DNA of 64,000 bases from Exiguobacterium sp. BMC-KP (GTDB taxonomy: Bacteria > Bacillota > Bacilli > Exiguobacteriales > Exiguobacteriaceae). The notes beneath the pieces are model-generated. The model did no database searches. It saw only the letters and a program-made list of their open reading frames with translations, and was not told the DNA's origin. Where the stretch lies: the NCBI RefSeq assembly GCF_001275385.1, contig NZ_LGIW01000015.1, positions 806,001-870,000 of the forward strand, written 5' to 3'. This document shows, piece after piece, positions 7,870 to 17,025 of this stretch (within the stretch, counting starts at the first letter, position 1; the number at the start of each line of letters is the position of its first letter). The position numbers and the translations under genes were made by a program.

Positions 7870-9314
7870 CACGGCGCGTCCATCCGCTGTTCATTTTGAT
7901 GTCGAGCATCTCGATCATCCGTTCACTCCTGATTCCGTTTGCCGCCTTGATTTTAAATGCGATCCGTAAAGGGGAGATCAATACCTACACGTGGATTGGC
8001 ATCAGTGTTGGGATTTTGTTCGTCATCCTCTACGGGGTCGCTTCTTGGTATTTTTATACGTTTACGATTGATGCTGAGACGATTCGTGTCCGCAAAGGCA
8101 TTTTTCAAAAAAGTGAACGGACGACGCAACGCAAACGCATCGAGTCAATCGGGATTCAGCAAAACGTCATCGAACGACTGCTGCGTCTCGCGACGTTGAC
8201 GGTCGAGACGTCGTCCGAGAGTGGAACTCCGGAAGTCGAGCTGAAAGGAATCCAGCTCGATTTTGCGAAGGAGCTGAAGTCGTCGATTAAAAACGATGGA
8301 TCCGTCGTCGCTAAGGAAGAATCTGAAGAAATCGCCTATACGATTCCTGTTCGTGATTTAGCCTTGGCAGGTGCCTTATCAGGACGCGTCGGACTGGCAC
8401 TCGTTGGGATCGGTACTGCTTATCAGTTCATCGACCAATTCATCGAACGATATGTCGACCGACTGTTCTCGGAACTCGCCCATTTGTCATTAGTCGTTTT
8501 AAGTGGGCTCGGCATTCTTGTTCTCCTCGTCATCTACATCGGCTCGATCATCGTCTATATTTTGAAATACGGCTCATACCGCGCTGTCTTGCAACACAAT
8601 CGCTTGTTGATCGGCTACGGGATGTTGAACCGGACCGAAGTCGCATTTCACGCTGATAAGATTCAAGCCCTCGTCATTCAAGAAAGCTGGATTCAGCGTT
8701 TGATTGGTCGAGCGAGTCTATCCTTACACATCATCTCAGCGACCGGGGAGAAGGAGCGTCTGTTGCTCCATCCATTCATCCGAACGAACGAGATCGATGG
8801 ATTCCTTGCGACATACCTACCGCGCTTTCGCCAATTCAGACCTCAGTACGAGGTCGCACCGATCGGCTTCCGTTACCGGGTCCGTTGGCCGTTGCTCGGT
8901 TATGCGCTTCTGTTTACTGCACTGAGCAGTGTCGTGATCATTGTCCTTGATTCCTCGTGGCGCTTCTTGATCTTGCTACTGTTCATCTGGTTACCGTTCT
9001 ATTATTTGGCAGTGCGGAGCGGCTACCGAAAGACACGGTTTGGAACCGCACACGATCTCTTGATGTTACGCAAACAATGGGTACAAAAAGAGACGGTGTA
9101 TACGCCACGACTGAAGATTGAGGAATTAACCTGGTCTGTCTCCCGCTGGCTCGAAGCAAAAGAGATTGCCCGAATTCAGATTCAACTACGAGGCAATACG
9201 GCGTTTAATGCCCTCTATTTCGAACGAACGGATATTGACACCTTACAACGGTGGTATAAACAATCGTTCCTTTCGAAGTCGTTAGCAGGGGAAGCTGAAA
9301 CCGACGACGAATAA
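7866..9314 (+). CDS. ydbT: Large PH-domain membrane protein, YdbT type
   Basis: A 482-residue protein with repeated blocks of two membrane helices plus a bPH2 domain: block 1 at residues 12-150 (FTIDAETIRVRKGIF, QRKRIESIGIQQN), block 2 at about 170-330 (LLIGYGMLNRTEVAFHADKIQALVIQES), block 3 at about 345-470. Length and triple-domain layout match YdbT. It is translationally coupled to the YdbS-type gene. It probably forms a membrane complex with that protein, with the PH domains facing the cytoplasm. Confidence 0.75.
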   Translation: MTRRVHPLFILMSSISIIRSLLIPFAALILNAIRKGEINTYTWIGISVGILFVILYGVASWYFYTFTIDAETIRVRKGIFQKSERTTQRKRIESIGIQQNVIERLLRLATLTVETSSESGTPEVELKGIQLDFAKELKSSIKNDGSVVAKEESEEIAYTIPVRDLALAGALSGRVGLALVGIGTAYQFIDQFIERYVDRLFSELAHLSLVVLSGLGILVLLVIYIGSIIVYILKYGSYRAVLQHNRLLIGYGMLNRTEVAFHADKIQALVIQESWIQRLIGRASLSLHIISATGEKERLLLHPFIRTNEIDGFLATYLPRFRQFRPQYEVAPIGFRYRVRWPLLGYALLFTALSSVVIIVLDSSWRFLILLLFIWLPFYYLAVRSGYRKTRFGTAHDLLMLRKQWVQKETVYTPRLKIEELTWSVSRWLEAKEIARIQIQLRGNTAFNALYFERTDIDTLQRWYKQSFLSKSLAGEAETDDE

Positions 9315-9348
9315 GGAAAGACTCACTGTCGGAAAGGAAGCGAATCGC

Positions 9349-10266
9349 ATGCGCAAATGGGGAATCGGCATCGTATTGCTCGTCACGTGTCTGCTACTAT
9401 ATATCGTCTATGATGGATACCGAATTCAGAAAACATTAATCGGTCAGTCGAATGCCTCTCCAATTTTAAAATCAACGAGCGAGCAACAAGTGAGCCAAGA
9501 CGAAACATGGTTCAAACAAACGAGCGAAACACAACAATGGTCAAAAGACGGACTCGTCCGTTTCGGTCGTTATCTAGCTGCTAGCGATAGCAAACAGACG
9601 GTCCTCCTCGTACCGGACGAGATTGGATTTTCGCAGACCGGTGCCTACGCACTGGCTCGCTATTATCATGATGCTGATTTTAACGTTCTCTTGATTGAAC
9701 GTCGTGGACAGGAACGAAGCGGTGGGGTCCGGAATTACGGATGGCTCGATCGACTGGATGTCTTAGAGTGGACGCAGCGACTGCTTGCTGAAAACGGGAA
9801 TGATACTCGGATCGTCTATCACGGACTTGGTGTTGGCGGTGCGACTGTCTTACTCGCTACTGGTGAGACTTTACCGACACAAGTTCGCGCCGTCGTCGCT
9901 GAAGGAGCTTACGCTCGGCTTGACGACTGGTTCAGTCTACTCGCCGATGAACAGATCCGTTACCCAGCACTTCCGTCTCTAACGGTCGCGAGCATGTGGA
10001 ATAAGGGCGAACAGGATTTCTTTTATGGTGATGTCTCCGTGACCCGCCAAGCAACGAAAAGTCGTGTTCCGACGATGTTTATCCACGGACTAAAGGACGA
10101 ACTCGTTCCGGTCCGGATGATGTATGAACTGTATCAAGCGAAGACCGGTCTCAAACAATTGTACCCAGTTCGTCATGCCGGGCATGATGAGACGTATACA
10201 CTTGATCCGGACAACTACGAAAAACGATTACGCTTATTTCTGCAGCCGTACTTGCGGGATATGTAA
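9349..10266 (+). CDS. Membrane-anchored alpha/beta-hydrolase fold protein lacking the nucleophile Ser
   Basis: A 305-residue protein with an N-terminal signal anchor (residues 5-20) and an alpha/beta-hydrolase domain resembling the YqkD-like group. The acid (FIHGLKDELVP, Asp) and histidine (HAGHDE) of the triad are in place, but the nucleophile elbow reads YHGLGVGGA: the expected Ser of G-x-S-x-G is Gly. It may therefore be catalytically inactive or use another residue. GGAAAGGAAG precedes the ATG. It lies 34 bases after the PH-domain pair and just before the PP2C-like gene, suggesting one transcription unit. Confidence 0.75.
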   Translation: MRKWGIGIVLLVTCLLLYIVYDGYRIQKTLIGQSNASPILKSTSEQQVSQDETWFKQTSETQQWSKDGLVRFGRYLAASDSKQTVLLVPDEIGFSQTGAYALARYYHDADFNVLLIERRGQERSGGVRNYGWLDRLDVLEWTQRLLAENGNDTRIVYHGLGVGGATVLLATGETLPTQVRAVVAEGAYARLDDWFSLLADEQIRYPALPSLTVASMWNKGEQDFFYGDVSVTRQATKSRVPTMFIHGLKDELVPVRMMYELYQAKTGLKQLYPVRHAGHDETYTLDPDNYEKRLRLFLQPYLRDM

Positions 10267-10284
10267 AATAGAGGAGAAGTCGTC

Positions 10285-11076
10285 ATGCACACTACACAGA
10301 TATCCCATTACTGGGTCGGTTCCGATGAACCATTCGTCGACACACAACAGATCAATCAGTTCGGTCGGGTGACGCTCGGGCGATTCGGTGGTTGCGCAAG
10401 GAGCGGTCAGTATAAAAACGAAGACGGGGCTGCCATTCTGATCGGAGACAACTGGGAGATGACCGTCGTTTTAGACGCCCATAAAACGGCAGATAGTGCA
10501 GCACTTGTCTTACAGCAGTTCGCCCAACATGAGTCGCGGATCCGAGATGATTTAGATGCCCCACTTGCTGAAGCATTCGGACGAATCGAGACGACCGTGT
10601 TGGATTTGTTTCAAGACCCGGATTTTTTAGCAGCCTGTACAACGTTACAAGGCGAGACAGCATGTTTGATCGCTGTTCGAAAAGGACGGTTTATCTGGTG
10701 GTTATCTGTCGGAGACGTCGTCTTGTATCTGTTTCATCCAGAGTTGATGGGTATGGGACAAGCCGCTTTGAACCAGCGACAGTTCTATGAATGGATCGGA
10801 CGCGCCAACACATTTGCTTTACCGGTCCCGAGTTATACGCGTGGCATCCGCGAGTTGCGGCAAGGGGAGAACCGATTGTTCGTGACGACGGACGGTCTGC
10901 TTGAGTGCCCCGGGACACCGTATGCTGAACCAAAGCAGATGGAGGAAACTTTACAATCAGGTGGTGTCGCTGAACTGCTCGCAACAATCGAAGCACATGG
11001 CGTTCGCGACAGCACGACGGTCGTCACGTGGACGGTCACGATTGAAGAGACGGTCACTCAACCCAGTGATACATGA
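10285..11076 (+). CDS. PP2C-like protein phosphatase with altered DGHGG motif
   Basis: A 263-residue cytoplasmic protein of the PP2C/SpoIIE-like phosphatase fold. Visible motifs are GQYKNEDGAAIL (NED), VVLDAHKTADSA where PP2C proteins normally have DGHGG, SVGDVVLYLF (GD), FVTTDGLLE (DG) and RDSTTVV (D-x-T). The metal-binding Asp positions are kept, so activity is possible, but the first metal loop is unusual. The substrate is unknown; no Ser/Thr kinase gene is adjacent. GAGGAGAAG precedes the ATG, and it follows the hydrolase-fold gene by 18 bases. Confidence 0.7.
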   Translation: MHTTQISHYWVGSDEPFVDTQQINQFGRVTLGRFGGCARSGQYKNEDGAAILIGDNWEMTVVLDAHKTADSAALVLQQFAQHESRIRDDLDAPLAEAFGRIETTVLDLFQDPDFLAACTTLQGETACLIAVRKGRFIWWLSVGDVVLYLFHPELMGMGQAALNQRQFYEWIGRANTFALPVPSYTRGIRELRQGENRLFVTTDGLLECPGTPYAEPKQMEETLQSGGVAELLATIEAHGVRDSTTVVTWTVTIEETVTQPSDT

Positions 11077-11110
11077 AACAACCCGCGTCTCATCAAGAGC
11101 GCGGGTTGTT
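11077..11110. terminator. Bidirectional terminator between PP2C-like gene and small peptide gene
   Basis: Arms ACAACCCGCG and CGCGGGTTGT around a 12-base loop, sitting between two convergent stop codons. Confidence 0.7.
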
Positions 11111-11111
11111 G

Positions 11112-11258
11112 TTATTCTGTTTCAGGCGTTTGTTCCTGTTGCTGATCGAGTTCGACCGGTTCTTGGTCAACGGGTGGCTTCGCTTCAGCCAACGGGAAGG
11201 CGATGCCCGCGCTTGTCAGCAAGGTGATCAAGGCGGCGCTCGTCAAAGTTTGACGCAT
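11112..11258 (-). CDS. Small secreted peptide (48 aa), unrecognised
   Basis: A 48-codon frame in the gap after the PP2C-like gene. It begins MRQTLTSAALITLLTSAGIA, a basic residue plus a hydrophobic stretch, then PLAEA followed by KPP, which fits a signal-peptidase site after Ala-Glu-Ala. The predicted mature part is about 22 residues, acidic and rich in Gln, Glu and Pro with no Cys. AAAGGA lies 11 bases before the ATG (slightly long), and the stop abuts the shared terminator. Function unknown; a secreted or cell-wall peptide is inference. Confidence 0.5.
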   Translation of the reverse strand: MRQTLTSAALITLLTSAGIAFPLAEAKPPVDQEPVELDQQQEQTPETE

Positions 11259-11406
11259 AGTCCGACACGTCCTTTCTGTCTAATTCCGACACTATATTTT
11301 AATAATTCTGAACATTCTTCATCGTTTCGTCAAGCAATCTTTTACTTCCACTACGTATTTTTCCCAAAAACCCAGTATACTTAAACATGAAAAAGGGGGA
11401 AATCGA

Positions 11407-12003
11407 TTGAAATTAACGAAAGCCAACACTCGTCTATTAGAAACTGTTTTACCACGATTGAATCTGAACGTCGCAGAACCAGACCGAACGGAGATCGAAG
11501 ACCGCCTGCGGGCAGATATTTACGAAGCCCAGCGCAAACAACGACCGTTTGAAGAAATACACGGTGTATCCGTCGAAGCGCGACTTGATCAAATGATCGC
11601 TGAGTTACCGCAACGACACCGGATGGAGACGCAAAAGCGCTGGACGCGAAACTACGTCTCATCGATTTTGATGTTCATCTTCATCGAAGGGATCGATGGA
11701 TTGTTCCAGTTTGCCTTGATCGATTACTTATTCTTCTCGATCATCGCCTTGTTCTTGATCGACGCGATGTCACAAGTCATCACGGCACCAAAACTCAAGC
11801 AAGTCAAGCCGAGGGTATGGATTCAATTCGTCATCAGCTTCATTTTATTCTCAACCTACAAGGCACTGCTCGTAACGGTTTTCCCGGCACCTGACGTCTT
11901 GATTCAAGTCAGCGGAACGCCGTCTTATATCATCGGTATCGCGGGACTCGTTGGTCTGTATATCTACTGGTCGAAGAATCCGTTACGAAAACGCGGCGCG
12001 TAA
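11407..12003 (+). CDS. Hypothetical membrane protein, DUF1129/HAAS-like
   Basis: A 198-residue protein. The N-terminal ~80 residues are helical and charged (ETVLPRLNLNVAEPDRTEIEDRLRAD), resembling the cytoplasmic helical domain placed before membrane segments in DUF1129/DUF1700-like proteins; four hydrophobic helices follow (about 84-105, 106-124, 138-157, 172-188). Start is TTG at 11407 with AAGGGGGA six bases upstream. The role is unknown. It is followed after 21 bases by another unknown gene in the same direction. Confidence 0.6.
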   Translation: MKLTKANTRLLETVLPRLNLNVAEPDRTEIEDRLRADIYEAQRKQRPFEEIHGVSVEARLDQMIAELPQRHRMETQKRWTRNYVSSILMFIFIEGIDGLFQFALIDYLFFSIIALFLIDAMSQVITAPKLKQVKPRVWIQFVISFILFSTYKALLVTVFPAPDVLIQVSGTPSYIIGIAGLVGLYIYWSKNPLRKRGA

Positions 12004-12024
12004 TTCGCGAGAGGGGATGGTTGC

Positions 12025-13209
12025 GTGGAGTTCACACATTGGAAACGACGACTACAAGATCATTTCGAACGTATGGGGTTCTCCCTACTGACGGAACGCT
12101 TAGCATCGCAGGACATGGTTAAGCTCGAAGCGACACACGGTGCGTTCCTATTTTTTCCGGTGACGATCCATCTCTATGAACGATCCGGTTGGAAGATGAT
12201 CGCGTTTGAAGCAGAGACGCAGGAGGAGCCGCAACTCGTCGAGCAACAGATTGCCTCTTTGTTCCAACTCTTGATGGTGACGTTTCAAGAAGAAGAGCGC
12301 GAGTTCCTACTTGGATTTCATGCCAATACCGGGCGTTACCTGACAGACCGTAATGCACCCGTCGGACGGCTCGTTCGTTTGATTGAAGAATGTTGGTATG
12401 ACGGTGACGTCCTTCGGGTCGAAACGTTTGATCCGTTTCCAGGACTATTCGTCGCCCCACCTTTTGCGCACCAAAGTTATGCCTTCATGCCGGAAGAACG
12501 GACATGGCGCTTATCTGTCGGGCGCACTGGACGACCGGCGAACGACTACCGTTTCGACGGAACGATTCTAGCGCCACACCGGTTACCGGAATCTGAACTG
12601 TTCACGATGACACCACTGACGGCGCCTCTTGAAGACGATCAAGCTATCCGTCACTTGCTTGAGAAGGAGCGACAAACGATTGCTGCGTTCCATGAACGGG
12701 CGATGAATACGATCCGCGTGTACGATCCGTCTTTCGGTTTTGCTTGGCGCGGGACACAGACGTTTTTCCACGGTGTTCCGGTCAATCCGTTCGCGCAACG
12801 GTTGTGGCTCGAGAACGGTGTCACCCGTTACCGAATCTTACAACAAGGTTCGACGCGTTTGCTCGCCTCCGGTGAGACCTGTGACGCTGTCATCGAGATG
12901 CTCGACGATGCCATTAGTAGCGGTGAACCGGACGGTCAACCGGTCAGTCCGATTGGTCAACTGATCCTCGGGGTTTGGCAACAGATTGAGTCGGATGAGG
13001 CGACGTATATCACGCAGGTCGACTGCCGTGGCATCTCACGCACGCAAGCCGATAATCGAATCCGTCACGCCTTAGCGCGGCAAGAGACGATTAATTGGGT
13101 GCACCGAGCACCGAACGAAAACGATGTCTGCCGCTTTGCCGGCTTGAAGCTGACGTTTCCGCATCGTCCGCCTGGCGTCGTCACGATTGAGCGATCGGAA
13201 ACAGAATAA
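12025..13209 (+). CDS. Hypothetical protein (394 aa)
   Basis: Not recognised. The protein is soluble, without signal peptide or repeats; the N-terminal half is aromatic-rich and beta-like, and the C-terminal part (about 330-365) looks like a small helical domain (SRTQADNRIRHALARQETINWVH) that could bind nucleic acid or protein. Start is GTG at 12025 with GAGAGGGGATG upstream. It probably shares a transcript with the preceding membrane protein gene. Confidence 0.6.
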   Translation: MEFTHWKRRLQDHFERMGFSLLTERLASQDMVKLEATHGAFLFFPVTIHLYERSGWKMIAFEAETQEEPQLVEQQIASLFQLLMVTFQEEEREFLLGFHANTGRYLTDRNAPVGRLVRLIEECWYDGDVLRVETFDPFPGLFVAPPFAHQSYAFMPEERTWRLSVGRTGRPANDYRFDGTILAPHRLPESELFTMTPLTAPLEDDQAIRHLLEKERQTIAAFHERAMNTIRVYDPSFGFAWRGTQTFFHGVPVNPFAQRLWLENGVTRYRILQQGSTRLLASGETCDAVIEMLDDAISSGEPDGQPVSPIGQLILGVWQQIESDEATYITQVDCRGISRTQADNRIRHALARQETINWVHRAPNENDVCRFAGLKLTFPHRPPGVVTIERSETE

Positions 13210-13257
13210 AATGACCCGTTACGTCCGCTATCAAGCAGACGTAACGGGTCATTTTTA
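13210..13257. terminator. Bidirectional terminator
   Basis: Arms AAATGACCCGTTACGTC and GACGTAACGGGTCATTT with flanking A and T runs, between convergent genes. Confidence 0.8.
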
Positions 13258-13665
13258 ATGTGTGGGTCGCGCCATTCGATTGAACAAGACCGACAAGCTG
13301 TAATAGAGCATGGCTGTCAGTCCAGCTATTCCAAATGACATCGGCAGGTCAAATGAGTCTTTCGTTGTAAAAGCAAGTAGGATACTAGCAATCAAGACAC
13401 CTGCTAGACCATACCCAAGAACCGTCGGCACAAAAGCGAGTGTCGTCGATGACCGATTGATGATCATGCCGATGATAAAATCGAGTAAGAAGCCAGATAG
13501 CAGGATGATCGGCAACGCAAACAGGACGTATGCCAAAAATGTTGAACCGAGTGAGTCATACATCGTATTCGGTTCCCTTTTCGCGAGTGGTGTATAAGAG
13601 ATGTACGTCAGGACGGTACAAACAAGCATGGTCGTCAAGATGACAGCAGATAATCGTTTCAGCAT
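13255..13665 (-). CDS. Small hypothetical membrane protein (136 aa)
   Basis: Four hydrophobic segments (about residues 5-23, 44-68, 78-98, 106-125) with short loops indicate an integral membrane protein; no family recognised. AAAGGAGG lies before the ATG at 13665, so the longer frame from 13713 is not used. Its role is unknown. Confidence 0.6.
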   Translation of the reverse strand: MLKRLSAVILTTMLVCTVLTYISYTPLAKREPNTMYDSLGSTFLAYVLFALPIILLSGFLLDFIIGMIINRSSTTLAFVPTVLGYGLAGVLIASILLAFTTKDSFDLPMSFGIAGLTAMLYYSLSVLFNRMARPTH

Positions 13666-13750
13666 CAAGGTGCCTCCTTTATTTTCCTTTTTGAGTATAC
13701 CAATCCAAATCAAAAAAACACACCCTCTGCAAGGATGTGTTTAGCGCAAC

Positions 13751-15214
13751 CTATAGGCCAAGCGACAGAATCAATCGTCGAACGTCCTGATCCGCTTGTT
13801 TTGGGGTCAAAATTAACAGTTGATCGTCTACTAGGACACGCGTCTGTCCGCGCGGGGTCAAGATTTCGTCTTCGCGAATGATGGCGACGACAAGTACATC
13901 TTGCGGCATCTCGATATCTTGCAGTGTCTTCCCGGCAATCACACTTTTGGCTGAAACCTGGACTTCGATGATTTCCGCTTGGGGATGGGTCACGGTCATG
14001 AATTTCAGGAATGGTTCGACCGTCGTGTCGGGTAGAGTCTCAAGCCCCATCCGACGAACGATCCACGGTAAGGCTGTTCCTTGCAAAAGAGCAGACGTCA
14101 TGACCGTAAAGAAGACGATATTGAAAAGAAGCGGTGCTTCTGCGAGACCACTGGAGAGCGGATACGTTGCGAGGATGATCGGTACAGCTCCCCGTAGACC
14201 GGCTGCCGTGATGACACTCTGTTCTTTGAACGTATAACGGAACGGTAGTAGAGATAACACAACGGCTAGTGGACGAGCGAGCAAAATCAGCGTCAGAACG
14301 ATGACAGCCGAGACGAACAATGTCCGTGGATCAAGCAATTGTTTTGGGAAGACGAGCAACCCAAGCATGATGAACATGCCAATCTCCGCTAAATGCGACA
14401 AACTGCCACTAAATCGCTTGAGCGTCTCACGGTAAATCATATCGTGGTTATTAATCCAGATTCCGGTCAGATAGACAGCGAGAAATCCGCTGGCGTGTAA
14501 GATCGTCGCGAGCCCATACGAGAAGAGGGCACCGCTAAACAAGAGTGTCGGATAAAGGGCAGACGACGGCAACTGGATTCGATTTAATAACTGCGTAACA
14601 GCATATCCAATCGCTAGACCAACAACTGTTCCGAGACCCATCTCGTAGATGAAGGAAAGAATACCAGCACCGATAGAAAACGATTCCGGCGCTAACGCAA
14701 ATGACGTAAACAGAATCGTCAGGAAGACGGCCATCGGATCATTTGTTCCAGACTCCGCTTCGAGCGTATGTTTGACTTTCGCATCGACCGGTCGTCCGCT
14801 GAGCAGGGAAAAGACAGCGGCCGCATCGGTTGAGCCGACGAGCGCTCCGATCAGTAGGGAGACAGGCCAAGAGAAATCGAGGAGAACATGTGCGACGACA
14901 GCAATGATGCCGGTCGTCGCGAGGACGCCAACGGTCGCGAGCGACAAAGCAGCAGGAAGGATTTTGCGAAAGTGTGTCCACTTCGTATGCAAACCACCGT
15001 CAAACAGAATCAGGACGAGTGCCATCGTCCCAAAGAGACGGGCTTGCTCGAAATCACCGAAGTTGATGATGCCCGTGACGTCAGAACCAGCGACGATCCC
15101 GACGACGACGAACAGGATCAATGTCGGCACGTTCAATCGGACGGCAAACTTCGTTGTAATGATCGCAATCAGTAATAAGGTTCCTGCGACAAATAAAATC
15201 GTACCTTCTTCCAT
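13751..15214 (-). CDS. K+/H+ (or Na+/H+) antiporter, CPA1 NhaP2/CvrA type
   Basis: A 487-residue transporter: about twelve membrane helices (residues 5-385) followed by a cytoplasmic RCK_C/TrkA-C domain (about 405-485: EVQVSAKSVIAGKTLQDI, VVAIIREDEILTPRGQTRV). Typical CPA1 motifs are LILFDGGL and the ion-binding region GSTDAAAVFSLL with ESGTNDPMAV. The RCK_C domain is characteristic of the NhaP2/CvrA group, which exports K+ in exchange for protons. AAAGAGGTGG precedes the ATG. Monocistronic. Confidence 0.85.
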   Translation of the reverse strand: MEEGTILFVAGTLLLIAIITTKFAVRLNVPTLILFVVVGIVAGSDVTGIINFGDFEQARLFGTMALVLILFDGGLHTKWTHFRKILPAALSLATVGVLATTGIIAVVAHVLLDFSWPVSLLIGALVGSTDAAAVFSLLSGRPVDAKVKHTLEAESGTNDPMAVFLTILFTSFALAPESFSIGAGILSFIYEMGLGTVVGLAIGYAVTQLLNRIQLPSSALYPTLLFSGALFSYGLATILHASGFLAVYLTGIWINNHDMIYRETLKRFSGSLSHLAEIGMFIMLGLLVFPKQLLDPRTLFVSAVIVLTLILLARPLAVVLSLLPFRYTFKEQSVITAAGLRGAVPIILATYPLSSGLAEAPLLFNIVFFTVMTSALLQGTALPWIVRRMGLETLPDTTVEPFLKFMTVTHPQAEIIEVQVSAKSVIAGKTLQDIEMPQDVLVVAIIREDEILTPRGQTRVLVDDQLLILTPKQADQDVRRLILSLGL

Positions 15215-15374
15215 CCGACCACCTCTTTCCTGATGACATGCTCTCCTTTAAGTATACGTTACTTTTTGAAAATTTCGAAAAATAACATCAAAACGAGGTG
15301 TATAAACGAATAGAAAAAGGAAAACTAGAAACAGAACTATTGTATTCAATACGAAACATCAAGGAGGAAAAGGG

Positions 15375-16247
15375 ATGAACATCTGTATCGTCACAGGTGC
15401 CAACTCCGGTATGGGGATGGTCACGATTCAAGAGTTATTAGAGCGAGGAGATCGGGTCATCGCTACTGTCCGCTCACAGAAAAAAGCGACGGCGCTCGTC
15501 CAACTATTGCGGGAACACGGTGTATCGCATACGCACCTAGAAGTCGAAATCGTGCAACTGGATCAACTTGATTCTGTCCGTCAATTCGCGGACCGACTAT
15601 TCGAGATGGTCGGTCGGATCGACCGGTTAATTCTGAACGCCGGCGTCATGGTGCCTCCGTATCACGTCACGAAGGATGGATTCGAATCACAATTTCAAGT
15701 CAATTATTTGAGTCACTTCTATTTAATCGAACGCCTATTGCCGTTACTGGAAAAAGGGAACGATCCCCGCGTCATCTCGATTTCGTCGCTTGCTGGTGAA
15801 GGGGGCTTGATTCGGACCGATGTCGAGCTTGAAGCAATCGCTCACGTCAAAAAAGAACATTACAGTCCGATGCGATCGTACCGGGAATCAAAACTCTTGC
15901 AGATGATTCATATGCGTGAACTTGCTGAAAAACATGGTGATCGAATCACATTCGTCAGCGTGCACCCGGGGATCGTCAATACGGACCTGTTCTACCGCGG
16001 CAAGTACGGCAAGGTGATGAAGACGTTACTCAAACCAGTCGCACAAGTCGGATACTGGACCGGAAAACTTTATACACCGGAATACGGTGCAAAGACGGCA
16101 CTGTATCTGGCAACAACTGATGAACCGCTTGATAACGGCGGCTATTATGCCGACTCCGCACCCCGTCTTAGCAATCCGATCGTTGAGGATGACGAGTACC
16201 GGGCACAAGCTCGAAATCTATCACGACGTTGGGTCGAACTCGCCTAA
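15375..16247 (+). CDS. Short-chain dehydrogenase/reductase
   Basis: A 290-residue classical SDR: cofactor motif TGANSGMG (residues 7-14), NAG motif as LNAGVM (about 88-93), catalytic Ser in VISISSLAGEG, and YRESK as the YxxxK pair. The form is close to the retinol dehydrogenase/WW-oxidoreductase-like subgroup, with NAD(P)H as cofactor. The Thr-Arg after the first beta strand (ATVRSQKK) suggests NADP preference. AAGGAGGAAAAGGG precedes the ATG. The substrate cannot be inferred. Confidence 0.8.
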   Translation: MNICIVTGANSGMGMVTIQELLERGDRVIATVRSQKKATALVQLLREHGVSHTHLEVEIVQLDQLDSVRQFADRLFEMVGRIDRLILNAGVMVPPYHVTKDGFESQFQVNYLSHFYLIERLLPLLEKGNDPRVISISSLAGEGGLIRTDVELEAIAHVKKEHYSPMRSYRESKLLQMIHMRELAEKHGDRITFVSVHPGIVNTDLFYRGKYGKVMKTLLKPVAQVGYWTGKLYTPEYGAKTALYLATTDEPLDNGGYYADSAPRLSNPIVEDDEYRAQARNLSRRWVELA

Positions 16248-16254
16248 ATAAAAA

Positions 16255-16283
16255 AACGACCGGCTCGTGGGAAGCCGGTCGTT
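16255..16283 (+). terminator. Terminator after the SDR gene
   Basis: Eleven-base arms (AACGACCGGCT / AGCCGGTCGTT), 7-base loop; the T run is short. The following 180 bases up to 16466 hold AT-rich sequence with no further feature I can support. Confidence 0.55.
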
Positions 16284-16466
16284 ATCCGTTGTGACGACTG
16301 GGGGTCAGATCACTCCTCAAGGATACGTTACATTGAAATAAAATTGTAGAATATGAAAAAAATCACAAAATAATGTGCAAACGTGAAATCTTGAAGCAAA
16401 AAGGTTTTCTTCTCGCGTCACATTCGTTAGGATAGAGAAGAATTTTTTTGTAACAGGAGGAATAAC

Positions 16467-16952
16467 ATGATACGACAAGCTACATCAAAAGACGTTCGAA
16501 ACATCGCAACCCTACTTGAGCAAAAAGCGCTCTCACTCAAAGCCAGTGGCAGTAGCCAGTGGTCTGCTTATCTTGAACAAGACATCAAGCAACTCGTCGC
16601 GCGAGATTTAGAAGCAGGTCGCCTATATGTCTTTGAGGATCAGAACGAGCTGCTTGGTTCCGTTGCCCTGCTTCCTTCGCTCGAATGGGATCAATCCTTG
16701 TGGGATGATGTAGAAGGTCTGTATATTCATCGAATCGTTGTCAGTGACCGCGCAAAAGGACGTGGGGTCGGACGGAAACTACTGGAGCACGCGATTACTG
16801 TAACAGAGGACGAAGGCGAAATCCTTCGACTCGACTGCCTCGCGACGAACGAGTTTCTCAATGCCTATTACGCGTCCTTCGGATTCGTTCACCAAGGAAC
16901 ACGTGACGGCTTCTCGATTTACGAGTATGAACGCATCGAAGCGACTGCTTGA
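16467..16952 (+). CDS. GNAT family N-acetyltransferase
   Basis: A 161-residue acetyl-CoA-dependent acyltransferase. The CoA-binding motif A is seen as VSDRAKGRGVGRKLLEHA (R/Q-x-x-G-x-G/A), preceded by the beta4 strand YIHRIVV, and motif B ends in NAYYASFGF. AACAGGAGG precedes the ATG. Substrate unknown. Confidence 0.8.
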   Translation: MIRQATSKDVRNIATLLEQKALSLKASGSSQWSAYLEQDIKQLVARDLEAGRLYVFEDQNELLGSVALLPSLEWDQSLWDDVEGLYIHRIVVSDRAKGRGVGRKLLEHAITVTEDEGEILRLDCLATNEFLNAYYASFGFVHQGTRDGFSIYEYERIEATA

Positions 16953-17025
16953 AGCGGTTCAATCAAGACAACGATCGCTTCGTTTGGTATGGTAATAGAA
17001 AAAGAACGGTTCAAGGAGTGATCGG

